This document shows, in pieces, positions 1 through 7,774 of a stretch of DNA of 32,367 nt. Origin of the DNA: Dehalococcoidia bacterium. GTDB lineage: Bacteria > Chloroflexota > Dehalococcoidia > Tepidiformales > Tepidiformaceae. Numbering within the stretch: the first letter of the stretch is position 1; every line of letters begins with the position of its first letter. The notes beneath the pieces are model-generated. The model did no database searches and was not told the origin of the DNA. It saw nothing but the letters and a program-made list of their open reading frames with translations. The stretch lies in the NCBI GenBank assembly GCA_020432105.1, contig JAGQGZ010000013.1, positions 1 through 32,367 of the forward strand, read 5' to 3'. The translations under genes and the position numbers were made by a program.

Positions 1-388
1 CCTCAACGGGACGATCAGCCAGGACGAAGCGTTCAACCGGGGCGAGGCACCGCTACGGGCGTTCATGTTGAAACAGACGCGCGAAGGGGATATCGGGCTG
101 TTTCTGAAATTGAGCGGGCGAGAGAAACCGCAAACAGTCGATGACGTGCCCACGTACGTGCTGGTGCCGGCTTTCACGATCTCGGAGTTGAAGACAGCCT
201 TCCAGATGGGCTTCGTGATGTTCATTCCGTTCCTGGTGATCGACCTGGTCATCTCCTCGGCACTGCTGAGCATGGGGATGATGATGTTGCCGCCGGTCAT
301 CGTCTCGCTGCCGTTCAAGATCCTGCTCTTCGTCCTGGTTGACGGGTGGTTCCTGATCGTTGGATCGCTGGTGGGGAGCTTCAATTGA
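1..388 (+). CDS. fliP: Flagellar export gate protein FliP, C-terminal part (5' partial)
   Basis: FliP forms the core of the flagellar type III export channel in the inner membrane with FliQ and FliR. The reading frame is open from the window edge (codons begin at base 2), so only about the last 128 residues are present. Visible features are the periplasmic segment rich in charged residues ([12 protein letters not shown]), the '[18 protein letters not shown]' block typical of FliP, and two C-terminal hydrophobic helices ending in VGSFN. The stop TGA overlaps the TTG start of fliQ, as is usual in tightly coupled fliPQR operons. The N-terminal signal and first helices lie outside the window. Identification is firm from sequence pattern and gene order. 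Confidence 0.95.
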   Translation, partial: LNGTISQDEAFNRGEAPLRAFMLKQTREGDIGLFLKLSGREKPQTVDDVPTYVLVPAFTISELKTAFQMGFVMFIPFLVIDLVISSALLSMGMMMLPPVIVSLPFKILLFVLVDGWFLIVGSLVGSFN

Positions 389-654
389 ACGAAGCAGTAG
401 CCCTTGCCCTGGCGCGTGAAACGCTCTGGGTTGCCCTGCAAGTGGGGGCGCCGATCCTGGGCGCGACGCTGGTCATCGGTGTCGTTGTCAGCATCATCCA
501 GGCTGTCACCCAGGTGAACGAGATGACGCTGACCTTCGTGCCGAAGTTCATCGGCGTGTTCGTGGCGATGCTGATCTTCGGCCCATGGATGCTGCAAACA
601 CTTGTCAACTTCACGACCGTGCTTTTCACCAACCTCGGGACCTACGGAGGTTGA
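385..654 (+). CDS. fliQ: Flagellar export gate protein FliQ
   Basis: FliQ is a small two-helix component of the flagellar export gate. The TTG at 385 gives an 89-residue product, the usual FliQ length. An upstream ATG at 346 in the same frame lies deep inside fliP and adds 13 residues unlike FliQ, so it is not used here. Two hydrophobic hairpin helices flank the conserved '[17 protein letters not shown]' segment, which is diagnostic for FliQ (typical family motif Q..TQ..E.TL.F.PK). The start overlaps the fliP stop and the stop overlaps the fliR start by one base, so translation is probably coupled across all three genes. Confidence 0.95.
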   Translation: MNEAVALALARETLWVALQVGAPILGATLVIGVVVSIIQAVTQVNEMTLTFVPKFIGVFVAMLIFGPWMLQTLVNFTTVLFTNLGTYGG

Positions 655-1430
655 TGGTGGAGCTTTCACCCGCATTCACCTACGGCCTGCTCCTGGTGAT
701 GATCCGGACGAGCACGATGCTGGTGACGTCGCCGCTGCTCTCGCACCGGGGAATCCCGGCGATGACCAAGGTGGGGTTCGCTGTCTTCTTTTCGCTGGTG
801 CTGGTACCGCTGGAGCAGGACAACCTGCCCGCGCCGCCCGTGCAGCTCGGGGGACTGGTGGACGCGGTGCTTCGGGAATCGCTGTTCGGCCTGATGCTCG
901 GGCTGGCGATGAACATGGTGTTCCTTGGCCTGCAGATGGCCTCCCGCATCGTTGGTGTACAGATGGGCTTCGGCCTCGGCGGGGTGATCGACCCGATCAC
1001 GGGGAACGACGGCGGTGCGCTCGAGCAGTTCTACATGCTCCTCGTGACCCTGGTGTTCTTCTCCATCCAGGGTCACTATCTCGTCATCACGGCACTGTCT
1101 GAGACGGTTCGGGCCGTGCCCCCGGGTACGTTCGACCCGTTCCACGCGATCAGCTCCGGCGAAGTGGGCGCCCTGGCCGCGGGGCTGATGGTTACGGCCG
1201 TGCGCATCGCTCTCCCGGTGATGGCGGCGTTGTTCCTCGTCGACCTCGGCATGGGTCTCGTGGCGCGGACGGTGCCGCAGGTGCAGGTGCTGTTCGTGGC
1301 GATGCCGGTGAAGGTGGCCGTGGGGATGGTGGTGCTGATGGTCTCGCTTCCTGCTTCCGCCCACCTGATGGAGGGTGTGATCGGGAACTCGATGGCCGGC
1401 ACCAGCATGCGATTGCTGAGGGGCGCCTAG
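654..1430 (+). CDS. fliR: Flagellar export gate protein FliR
   Basis: FliR completes the FliPQR export pore in the membrane. The chosen ATG at 654 overlaps the fliQ stop in a TGATG junction and has a GGAGG ribosome-binding site at 646-650. It gives 258 residues, the normal FliR length. A longer in-frame start at 585 lies inside fliQ and is rejected. The protein is almost entirely hydrophobic helices. It carries the family segments 'TKVGFAVFFSLVL', 'GLMLGLAMNMVFLGLQMASRI' and the glycine-rich 'GVQMGFGLGGVIDPITG' that characterises FliR. The stop is directly followed by the flhB ATG. Confidence 0.95.
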   Translation: MVELSPAFTYGLLLVMIRTSTMLVTSPLLSHRGIPAMTKVGFAVFFSLVLVPLEQDNLPAPPVQLGGLVDAVLRESLFGLMLGLAMNMVFLGLQMASRIVGVQMGFGLGGVIDPITGNDGGALEQFYMLLVTLVFFSIQGHYLVITALSETVRAVPPGTFDPFHAISSGEVGALAAGLMVTAVRIALPVMAALFLVDLGMGLVARTVPQVQVLFVAMPVKVAVGMVVLMVSLPASAHLMEGVIGNSMAGTSMRLLRGA

Positions 1431-2522
1431 ATGGCCGGCGAACGTACGGAGGCACCAACCCCAAAACGGGTGCGCGATGCACGAAACCGTGGCCAGGTCT
1501 CCAAGAGCCAGGAGATCGTCTCGGTTGGCGTGCTCCTTGCGGCGATTCTCGGTCTGCGTCTCCTTGGTCCTGACATCGCCAGCTCGATGCAGGACATGCT
1601 GCGCGACGCGTTCAACGACCCGACCAGCGAGGAACTGACAGTGACGAGCACAAACGAGATGGGTCGCGAGTGGGCACAGCGCGCGATCCTGACGCTGGCA
1701 CCGCTAATGGGCCTGCTCATGGTGGCCGGCGTCGCACTCAACGTTGCCCAAACCGGGTTCATTCTCAGCGGCGACCGCCTGAAGCCCAAGTTCAGCTATA
1801 TCAGCCCGAAGTCGGGGCTCAAACGCATCATCGGGACCGAAGGTCTGGTAAACCTCGCCAAAGCGATGCTGAAGATGGGCGTGGTGACCCTGGTGATCAC
1901 GCTTGTCCTGCGCCGGCGGATCGCGGAACTGGCGACGCTCGGCAACATCTCGCTCAGCGCGGCCATCGGGCGGCTGGTCTCGACTGCCTTCGACATCGCC
2001 ATCTGGTCGGCGATCGTCCTCTTCGTGCTCACCGCCGCCGACTATGCGTGGCAACGCCGCAAGCACTTCCAGGAACTGAAGATGACGAAGGAAGAAGTGC
2101 GGCAGGAGATGAAGGAGACGGAGGGCGACCCGCAAATTAAGGGGGCAATCCGCCGACGGCGCCAGGCTTTGCTCAACCGGATGATCTCGGCGGTGCCGAA
2201 GGCCGATGTGGTCGTCACGAACCCCACGCACTATGCCGTCGCGTTGCGCTACGACCACCTTTCGATGGGCGCACCGGTCGTGATTGCCAAGGGCGAGCAG
2301 TTGCTGGCGCAACGGATCAAGGAAGTGGCGCGGAAAGCGGGCGTGCCGGTGCTGGAAGAGCCGCCACTGGCACGGGCACTCTACGCGGCCGTCCCCGTCG
2401 GACATCCGATCCCGGCGAACCTGTTCCATGCGGTGGCCGAGGTGCTGGCCTGGGTCTATGCGCTCCGCGACGGAAAGCGCCAGCCGTGGCGGGGCACGAC
2501 GCAGCCACAGGGGGCGTTCTAA
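1431..2522 (+). CDS. flhB: Flagellar export substrate-specificity switch protein FlhB
   Basis: FlhB is the membrane protein of the export gate whose cytoplasmic domain self-cleaves to switch export from rod/hook proteins to filament proteins. The 363-residue product begins with the family N-terminus (GERTEAPTPKRVRDARNRGQVSKSQE). It has four hydrophobic segments up to about residue 210, then the basic linker and the autocleavage site NPTH with the cleaving Asn at residue 264, followed by YAVAL. The C-terminal domain extends past residue 340 to a PW-rich tail. It starts immediately after fliR with no spacer, and flhA follows directly, so it sits in the export-gate operon. All key residues for self-cleavage are present. 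Confidence 0.96.
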   Translation: MAGERTEAPTPKRVRDARNRGQVSKSQEIVSVGVLLAAILGLRLLGPDIASSMQDMLRDAFNDPTSEELTVTSTNEMGREWAQRAILTLAPLMGLLMVAGVALNVAQTGFILSGDRLKPKFSYISPKSGLKRIIGTEGLVNLAKAMLKMGVVTLVITLVLRRRIAELATLGNISLSAAIGRLVSTAFDIAIWSAIVLFVLTAADYAWQRRKHFQELKMTKEEVRQEMKETEGDPQIKGAIRRRRQALLNRMISAVPKADVVVTNPTHYAVALRYDHLSMGAPVVIAKGEQLLAQRIKEVARKAGVPVLEEPPLARALYAAVPVGHPIPANLFHAVAEVLAWVYALRDGKRQPWRGTTQPQGAF

Positions 2523-4631
2523 ATGGCCGTCCAGACTCCCCGTGCGAGTGGCATCGACCTGATGGCGATTCTTCGCCAGCCGGACATCCTCCTGGCCGTG
2601 GGCATCATGGTCATCGTGGGGATGATGATCATCCCGCTGCCGACGCCGGTGGTCGACCTGCTGCTGACCATCAATATCGCGGCCTCGGTCACCATCCTGT
2701 TGGTGGCGATCTACACCGACGAGCCGCTGCGTTTCTCGGTCTTCCCGTCGTTGCTCCTGATCACCACGTTGTTCCGGCTCGCCCTGAACGTCTCGACGTC
2801 GAGGCTGATCCTGCTCCAGGCGGATGCGGGGTCAGTCGTCGATTCTTTTGGAAGCTTCGTCGTCGGTGGCAGCCTCGTGGTCGGGATCGTGGTGTTCCTG
2901 ATCCTGGTCGTGATCCAGTTCGTGGTGATCACGAACGGCTCGGGACGCGTGGCAGAGGTGGCCGCCCGATTCACCCTCGACGCGATGCCCGGCAAGCAGA
3001 TGGCAATCGATGCAGACCTCAACGCCGGGCTCATCGACGAAGGCGAAGCAAAGCGCCGACGCCAGGAGATCGGTGACGAAGCCGACTTCTACGGGGCGAT
3101 GGACGGGGCGAGCAAGTTCGTGAAGGGTGACGCGATCGCGGGGATCGTGATCATCCTCGTGAACATCGTCGGCGGCCTTGGGATCGGCGTGCTCCAGAAC
3201 GGTGCGGACCCAGCGGAAGCGCTGAACACTTACGCACGCCTGACCGTGGGCGATGGCCTGGTGTCACAGTTGCCCGCCCTGCTCATCAGCACGGCGGCCG
3301 GCATCGTGGTTACCCGGGCTGCGGGCGACAGGAATCTCGGCTCAGAGGTCTTCGGTCAGCTCTCGGCGCAGTCGCGGCCGCTTTACGTGGCTGGCGGCAT
3401 GCTGGCCCTCTTTGCGATGATGCCCGGCCTGCCGAAGATCCCGTTCTTCGTGGTGGCGGGCGTGGCCATTGTGGGTGGGATGACGGTGAGCCGAGCGAAG
3501 GAGCGTGAGCGCATCGCGGCCCTGGCGCCGCCACCGGCAGAGAAGAAAGACGGCGACAGGATGGGCCCTCAGCAGGTCATCCAGATGATGTCGGTGGACC
3601 CTCTCGAGGTAGAGGTCGGGTACGGCCTGATCCCGATCGTGGACGAAGATTCGGGTGGGGGCCTGCTACGACGCGTCACGATGATCCGACGCCAGATCGC
3701 GATGGAGCTCGGGCTGGTCGTGCCAACGGTGCGGGTACGGGACAACCTGCAGCACGCGCCGAGCGTTTACGTGGTGAAACTGCGCGGCGTGGAGATAGGT
3801 CGCGGGACGTTGATGCCCGGACAGTTCCTCGCGATGGACCCGGGGACGGCGGAGGGGGAGATCCCCGGCACGGAGACGGTAGAACCGGCATTCGGGCTCC
3901 CGGCCAGGTGGATCCAGGCGGCACAGAAGGAACGGGCCGAGTTGCTGGGCTACACGGTGGTCGATGCCGAATCGGTGGTCGCGACCCACCTGATCGAGCT
4001 GATCAAACGATTCGCCCCGGAGCTGTTGAGCCGGCAGGATACGCAGAACCTGCTGGAGAACCTCCGCTCGGACTACCCGGCTCTGGTCGACGACCTGATC
4101 CCGACGACGCTGACGGTGGGCGAAGTGCAGGAGGTGCTGCAGAACCTCCTCTCGGAACGGGTGTCGATCCGCGACCTCGTCTCAATCTGCGAGACGCTGG
4201 CGACGCACGCCCGGACAACCCGCGACATCGACCTGCTGACCGAATACGCACGGACCGGGCTTGCCCGGCAAATCAGCGCCCAGCACGCCAGCGACGGCAT
4301 GCTGCACGTTCTCACGGTGGGGCCGCGGACCGAGGACGAGATTGCGAACTCGATCCAGCACACCGAACACGGGAACAGCGTGGCCCTGGCGCCCTGGCAG
4401 GTGCAACGGCTCATGGGTGTGCTTGGCAGCGAGGTGGAGCGGATGGCAAGCAACGGGCGCGACCCGGTGATCCTCTGCTCGTCGCGAATCCGGCTGGCGC
4501 TACGCCGGCTGATCGAACGAAAGCTCCCGAACGTCACGGTGCTCGCGTTCAGCGAGGTTACGCCACAAACGACGGTGGAGGCCGTCGGGAACATCGAGGT
4601 GAGTGTTGCAGACGAAGCGCTTCATCGGTAA
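2523..4631 (+). CDS. flhA: Flagellar export gate protein FlhA
   Basis: FlhA is the large export-gate subunit that couples proton flow to protein export and docks chaperone-substrate complexes. The 702-residue product matches usual FlhA length. The N-terminal half holds about eight membrane helices. The FHIPEP signature region begins near residue 149 (RFTLDAMPGKQMAIDADLNAG) and runs into the conserved 'RRRQEIGDEADFYGAMDGASKFVKGDAIA'. The cytoplasmic half from about residue 340 carries the docking domains and ends with 'VTPQTTVEAVGNIEV'. It follows flhB with no spacer. Its last 29 bases overlap the GTG start of flhF. Confidence 0.97.
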   Translation: MAVQTPRASGIDLMAILRQPDILLAVGIMVIVGMMIIPLPTPVVDLLLTINIAASVTILLVAIYTDEPLRFSVFPSLLLITTLFRLALNVSTSRLILLQADAGSVVDSFGSFVVGGSLVVGIVVFLILVVIQFVVITNGSGRVAEVAARFTLDAMPGKQMAIDADLNAGLIDEGEAKRRRQEIGDEADFYGAMDGASKFVKGDAIAGIVIILVNIVGGLGIGVLQNGADPAEALNTYARLTVGDGLVSQLPALLISTAAGIVVTRAAGDRNLGSEVFGQLSAQSRPLYVAGGMLALFAMMPGLPKIPFFVVAGVAIVGGMTVSRAKERERIAALAPPPAEKKDGDRMGPQQVIQMMSVDPLEVEVGYGLIPIVDEDSGGGLLRRVTMIRRQIAMELGLVVPTVRVRDNLQHAPSVYVVKLRGVEIGRGTLMPGQFLAMDPGTAEGEIPGTETVEPAFGLPARWIQAAQKERAELLGYTVVDAESVVATHLIELIKRFAPELLSRQDTQNLLENLRSDYPALVDDLIPTTLTVGEVQEVLQNLLSERVSIRDLVSICETLATHARTTRDIDLLTEYARTGLARQISAQHASDGMLHVLTVGPRTEDEIANSIQHTEHGNSVALAPWQVQRLMGVLGSEVERMASNGRDPVILCSSRIRLALRRLIERKLPNVTVLAFSEVTPQTTVEAVGNIEVSVADEALHR

Positions 4632-5736
4632 CGACCTGGCGCGGCTCTACCGGCGGGTGCGCACAGAACTCGGCGAGGATGCCCTGATCTTCAGCACGCG
4701 CACGCTGCATCGCGAGGGCGGCGCACCACTCATCGAGATCCAGGCTTCCCCGCCTGCTGATGACGATGCCCTGCCGTTCGAACTGCAGCAGGCGATGCTC
4801 TCTACCGTGCTCTCGCGCGTCGCGCCCGGGATGAAGGTGCCCGACCTCGAGGACCTTGTGCTGCGGGGAGTGCTGGGGCCCAGCGCGGTCGCCGACGTCA
4901 CCGCCGCCACCGTACCCGGGGATGGCATCGAGGATGCGGCGGGTGTGTATGCGCCTCCAGCCCACCCAGCCGAGGTCCCCGGCCAGCGGATGGATGAACG
5001 GACGACCGCCAACGACTTCATGGAGGCAGGCATCAGTGCCGCAGCGGCGGGGGCGATCGAGGCTACATACCCTGGCCTGGCGGCCGAACCGGCACTTGTC
5101 GCGTACCTGAAGCGATTGCCTGTGACCTACCCGGACGAGTACGAAACGGCGCTGGTGAGTATCGACGGCCCGGCAGGTGGAGGCCGATCGACAGCCTTGC
5201 TGCGGATGGCCCTCGATTGTTCGGAAGCGGGACGAGCGGCTGTCCTCGTGGCCACAAATGCCTACCGGCGCGAGGAAGTGGACCGGCTGGCGGCCTACGC
5301 TGAGGTGCTCGGCCTCGACTTCGTGGTCGCTGCCGATGACAGGGGCGTGGAGAAGGCGGTCCGCAAGGTCGCGCGGGGTAGTGTGCTTTTCGTGGATGCC
5401 GAACCCGGCTGGGTTCCGCCTGCGTTCGTGCGGGCACCGTTCTATCGCTACGTTGCGCTTCCGGCGAGTTGGCCGGTGGCGGAGCTGAAGGCACAGATCG
5501 AGGACGCCGGGCACGGATCGTTCGCCGGGGCGATCCCTACCTTCACCGACATCGCTACCAACCTGATCCCTGTTGTCTCCACAGTCGTAGCGCTGGGTAC
5601 GGGCATTGCATTCCTATCCTCTGGGAGTGACATCTCGAACGGGATCACCGTCGCGGATGCGGAATCGATCGCATCAGGGATCTTCTCGATGCGTACGGGG
5701 GGGAGGACCGATGGGCGCCTCGTTGCCAGCGCGTAA
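4603..5736 (+). CDS. flhF: FlhF-like SRP-type GTPase with a degenerate nucleotide site
   Basis: FlhF normally is an SRP-family GTPase that sets the place and number of flagella. The N-terminus (QTKRFIGNDLARLYRRVRTELGEDALIFSTR) is a clear FlhF B-domain, and the gene sits right after flhA as is typical. The G domain is altered. The P-loop at residues 189-197 reads GPAGGGRST, with Arg195 where Lys is expected. The G3 signature DTAG is replaced by DAEPG near residue 265. A TKLDE-type G4 motif is absent, with FTDIATN in roughly that place. The fold pattern 'VATNAYRREEVDRLAAYAEVLGLDF' is still visible. This suggests a pseudo-GTPase or a nucleotide-independent role. The GTG start at 4603 overlaps flhA; a TTG at 4606 is an alternative. 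No flhG follows it here. Confidence 0.82.
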   Translation: MLQTKRFIGNDLARLYRRVRTELGEDALIFSTRTLHREGGAPLIEIQASPPADDDALPFELQQAMLSTVLSRVAPGMKVPDLEDLVLRGVLGPSAVADVTAATVPGDGIEDAAGVYAPPAHPAEVPGQRMDERTTANDFMEAGISAAAAGAIEATYPGLAAEPALVAYLKRLPVTYPDEYETALVSIDGPAGGGRSTALLRMALDCSEAGRAAVLVATNAYRREEVDRLAAYAEVLGLDFVVAADDRGVEKAVRKVARGSVLFVDAEPGWVPPAFVRAPFYRYVALPASWPVAELKAQIEDAGHGSFAGAIPTFTDIATNLIPVVSTVVALGTGIAFLSSGSDISNGITVADAESIASGIFSMRTGGRTDGRLVASA

Positions 5737-6412
5737 CGATCGGGAGCGAGCAGACGGCCTGGCTCCAGGCCTGGCGCTTCATATCCGATACGAGGCGAGC
5801 AGCGGCTTGCAACAAGTGACTACCAGGATTGAGGACGTGGACGACAGCGGCATTTCGGTGCTTGTCCCGATGGAGAAGCTAAAGCGGCGGCCGTTGCCTT
5901 CGGGCCGGACGGTTGAGGTGCACTACACGCATCGCAATCGCTGGTTGCAGTTCCTCACGGAAGTGACGGGGCACAGTAAGGATGGGCAGTTCGACTTCCT
6001 TTCGGTGCCTCAGCGGGTGGAATCGAGCGACCGGCGACGGTATTACCGCCTGCAGACAGCAATCAAACCGACATGCGTCTTCCGCATCGTGGTTGGTGAA
6101 GGCACCGAAGAGAACCCAGGAGGCCAGGCGACGCTTGGCGGTTCGATTATCGACCTGAGCGAAGGCGGGCTCTGCCTGAGCACCCGCGACAAAGCAACAG
6201 TGGGTGAACGGCTCGGCATCCAGATGGTCCTGTCGGATGCCGGCGAGCTGACAGTGCGGATGCGTGTCACGTCGATCGACGAGCCGGAACGTGGCCGGGT
6301 GAACAGGCGGCTGCACTGCGAATTCACAGGCATCACCCTGGGCGACCGCGACCGTATCGCGCGGTACCTGATGAAGCGCCAGATAGAGATGCGGCGGAGG
6401 GGCCAGCTGTGA
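5711..6412 (+). CDS. YcgR-like PilZ domain protein (putative c-di-GMP flagellar brake)
   Basis: This two-domain protein probably senses cyclic di-GMP and adjusts flagellar function, as YcgR/YpfA-type proteins do. The N-terminal half resembles the YcgR-N domain (residues about 15-100, beta-rich, ending 'FDFLSVPQRVE'). The C-terminal half is a PilZ domain carrying both binding motifs: the RxxxR motif at Arg109-Arg113 (within DRRRYYRL) and the D-x-S-x-x-G motif at Asp148 (DLSEGG). The ATG at 5711 gives 233 residues and is preceded by GGAGG at 5702-5706; it overlaps the flhF end by 26 bases. A longer in-frame start at 5606 lies within flhF and adds unrelated residues. The direct partner is not visible from sequence. 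Confidence 0.87.
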   Translation: MGASLPARNDRERADGLAPGLALHIRYEASSGLQQVTTRIEDVDDSGISVLVPMEKLKRRPLPSGRTVEVHYTHRNRWLQFLTEVTGHSKDGQFDFLSVPQRVESSDRRRYYRLQTAIKPTCVFRIVVGEGTEENPGGQATLGGSIIDLSEGGLCLSTRDKATVGERLGIQMVLSDAGELTVRMRVTSIDEPERGRVNRRLHCEFTGITLGDRDRIARYLMKRQIEMRRRGQL

Positions 6413-6669
6413 TCTTCCGTCCCTACCTGATTGCCCGGTACGGCGTGATTGCCGCGGCCGCGATGGCGGCAATGAGCGCTTTCTGGGCGCACAGCGCCGG
6501 GTATTCGCTCGATGCGGCGCTCATGCGCTCCGTGTTTGTTTTTGTGATCTTCGTAGCCCTGGCGTTCGGCGCCGAGGCTGTGCTGATTTCGGGGCCGGTG
6601 GGTACCAGACCGCCGGCGCCGCAACCCCATTCCGAACCGGCAACACCACCAGAGACTGAGGACGAATAG
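6409..6669 (+). CDS. Small two-helix membrane protein of the flagellar operon, unknown function
   Basis: This 86-residue product begins at a GTG that overlaps the preceding stop (GTGA junction). I do not recognise a family. It shows two hydrophobic segments, roughly residues 11-28 (VIAAAAMAAMSAFWAHSAG) and 41-60 (SVFVFVIFVALAFGAEAVLI), followed by a proline-rich acidic tail (PPAPQPHSEPATPPETEDE), which is likely cytoplasmic. It ends two bases before the fliA start, so it is embedded in the flagellar transcript. Its codon use and tight packing match its neighbours, which supports it being a real gene. A role in membrane assembly or regulation is only a guess. Confidence 0.7.
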   Translation: MIFRPYLIARYGVIAAAAMAAMSAFWAHSAGYSLDAALMRSVFVFVIFVALAFGAEAVLISGPVGTRPPAPQPHSEPATPPETEDE

Positions 6670-6671
6670 CT

Positions 6672-7424
6672 ATGTCGAGGGCCAGTACCGCAACAGCAAT
6701 GACCGCACAGAGATCTGTCATCCCGGCGGACCGTGATGCGGCGATCGAGCAGTACGCACCGCTCGTGAAGTACGTGGTGGGAAGGCTGGCGATAGGCCTG
6801 CCGGCAATTCTCGACTACGAGGACATCCTCAGTTACGGGACGATCGGGCTGATCGAGGCACTCGACCGTTACGACGACTCGAAGGGTGTGAAGTTTGAGA
6901 CATACGCGATCAGCCGGATCCGCGGGTCGATCATCGATGCCCTTCGAGCGCTGGACCGGTTGCCGCGGTCGGTGCGGCAGAAGGCGAAGAAGCTGGAACA
7001 GGTGACGACCGAGCTCACCCGCTCGCTCGGGCGTGAGCCGACCGAAGCTGAGCTGGCGGATGCCATGGGCATGACCCAACAGCAATACAGCAAGGCGCTG
7101 GTGGATAGCAGCTGGGTGACGGTATCGCTTGACGGCCTGCTGAGCCGCGACGATGCGAACGACTCGCCAACTGAGGTACCTGCAGAGTCGGAAGAGGGCG
7201 ACTTCTCAGCACGGTTGGAGAAGCGCCAGCTCCTCGAAAGCCTGACGGGCGCAGTGAAGTCATTGCCGGAACGGGAGTGGCTGATCGTGAGCCTCTACTA
7301 CAAGGACGAGATGACGATGAAGGAGATCTCCAAGATCCTTGAGATCTCGGAATCACGGGTGTGCCAGCTTCACGGGCGCGCCCTGAGCCGGCTCCGCTCC
7401 CGGCTTTCGCAGGATGCGGCCTAG
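6672..7424 (+). CDS. fliA: Flagellar sigma factor FliA (sigma-28, SigD/WhiG family)
   Basis: This RNA polymerase sigma factor directs transcription of late flagellar genes and is held inactive by FlgM until hook completion. The 250-residue protein has sigma region 2 at about residues 24-100 (YAPLVKYVVGRLAIGLP, then DYEDILSYGTIGLIEALDRYD and FETYAISRIRGSIIDALRALDRLP). Region 3 follows around 103-140. Region 4 at about 195-248 includes 'LPEREWLIVSLYYKDEMTMKEISKILEISESRVCQL'. It lacks the N-terminal region 1.1, as expected for sigma-28. The ATG at 6672 has a poor ribosome site; an in-frame ATG at 6699 is an alternative. Two flgM genes in this window are its likely antagonists. Confidence 0.95.
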   Translation: MSRASTATAMTAQRSVIPADRDAAIEQYAPLVKYVVGRLAIGLPAILDYEDILSYGTIGLIEALDRYDDSKGVKFETYAISRIRGSIIDALRALDRLPRSVRQKAKKLEQVTTELTRSLGREPTEAELADAMGMTQQQYSKALVDSSWVTVSLDGLLSRDDANDSPTEVPAESEEGDFSARLEKRQLLESLTGAVKSLPEREWLIVSLYYKDEMTMKEISKILEISESRVCQLHGRALSRLRSRLSQDAA

Positions 7425-7426
7425 CG

Positions 7427-7774
7427 ATGAACGATGCAGTAGTGCTCCTGGCACTGTCACAACTGGTTTGCCTTGGTGGCCTGAGCTACCTGTACATGCA
7501 GGTAATGAAACTGCGTACCGGGGCGATCGAGCGGAGACAATCAGATCGAGTTCACGCCCTTCCGCGGACCCTCGAGATCGGCTACGAGGTGCCGGATGAT
7601 GACCGCGTGCGGCGGACGCCGGACGCATCCAACGGACCAATTGCGCAGGTCGACCTGGCCATGGTCTCGAAGAAGATGACGGAACTGGGCGTCGATGTCC
7701 CTGCGCTCGCGAGACGCATGGGACGCAGCGAGGACGAGATCCGGACGCTGCTCCGTCGAAAAGGGGCTGCCTGA
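7427..7774 (+). CDS. SwrB/DUF6115-like membrane-anchored protein downstream of fliA
   Basis: This 115-residue protein has one N-terminal hydrophobic helix (VVLLALSQLVCLGGLSYLYMQ, about residues 5-25), a variable polar middle and a C-terminal helical motif (MTELGVDVPALARRMGRSEDEIRTLLRRKGAA) that resembles a short helix-turn-helix. Position and layout recall SwrB of Bacillus, the gene directly after sigD, and the small membrane proteins ending in '..A.KLG....E..LLL' found there in other Gram-positives. SwrB promotes FliP oligomerisation and type III activation; whether this one does is inference. The ATG at 7427 follows the fliA stop by two bases. An in-frame start at 7361 lies inside fliA and is rejected. 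The stop overlaps the next start (TGATG). Confidence 0.6.
   Translation: MNDAVVLLALSQLVCLGGLSYLYMQVMKLRTGAIERRQSDRVHALPRTLEIGYEVPDDDRVRRTPDASNGPIAQVDLAMVSKKMTELGVDVPALARRMGRSEDEIRTLLRRKGAA

Noticed and set aside
666..1364. Long open frame on the - strand inside fliR
   Set aside because: It is antisense to a certain gene, is rich in His/Arg low-complexity residues, and matches no family; a shadow of GC-rich codons.
1704..2429. 241-codon frame on the - strand inside flhB
   Set aside because: Antisense shadow of flhB with no recognisable domain.
4558..5514. 318-codon frame on the - strand over flhF
   Set aside because: Tested as an alternative to the odd flhF, but the + frame has a clear FlhF N-terminus and is coupled to flhA; the - frame has no domain.
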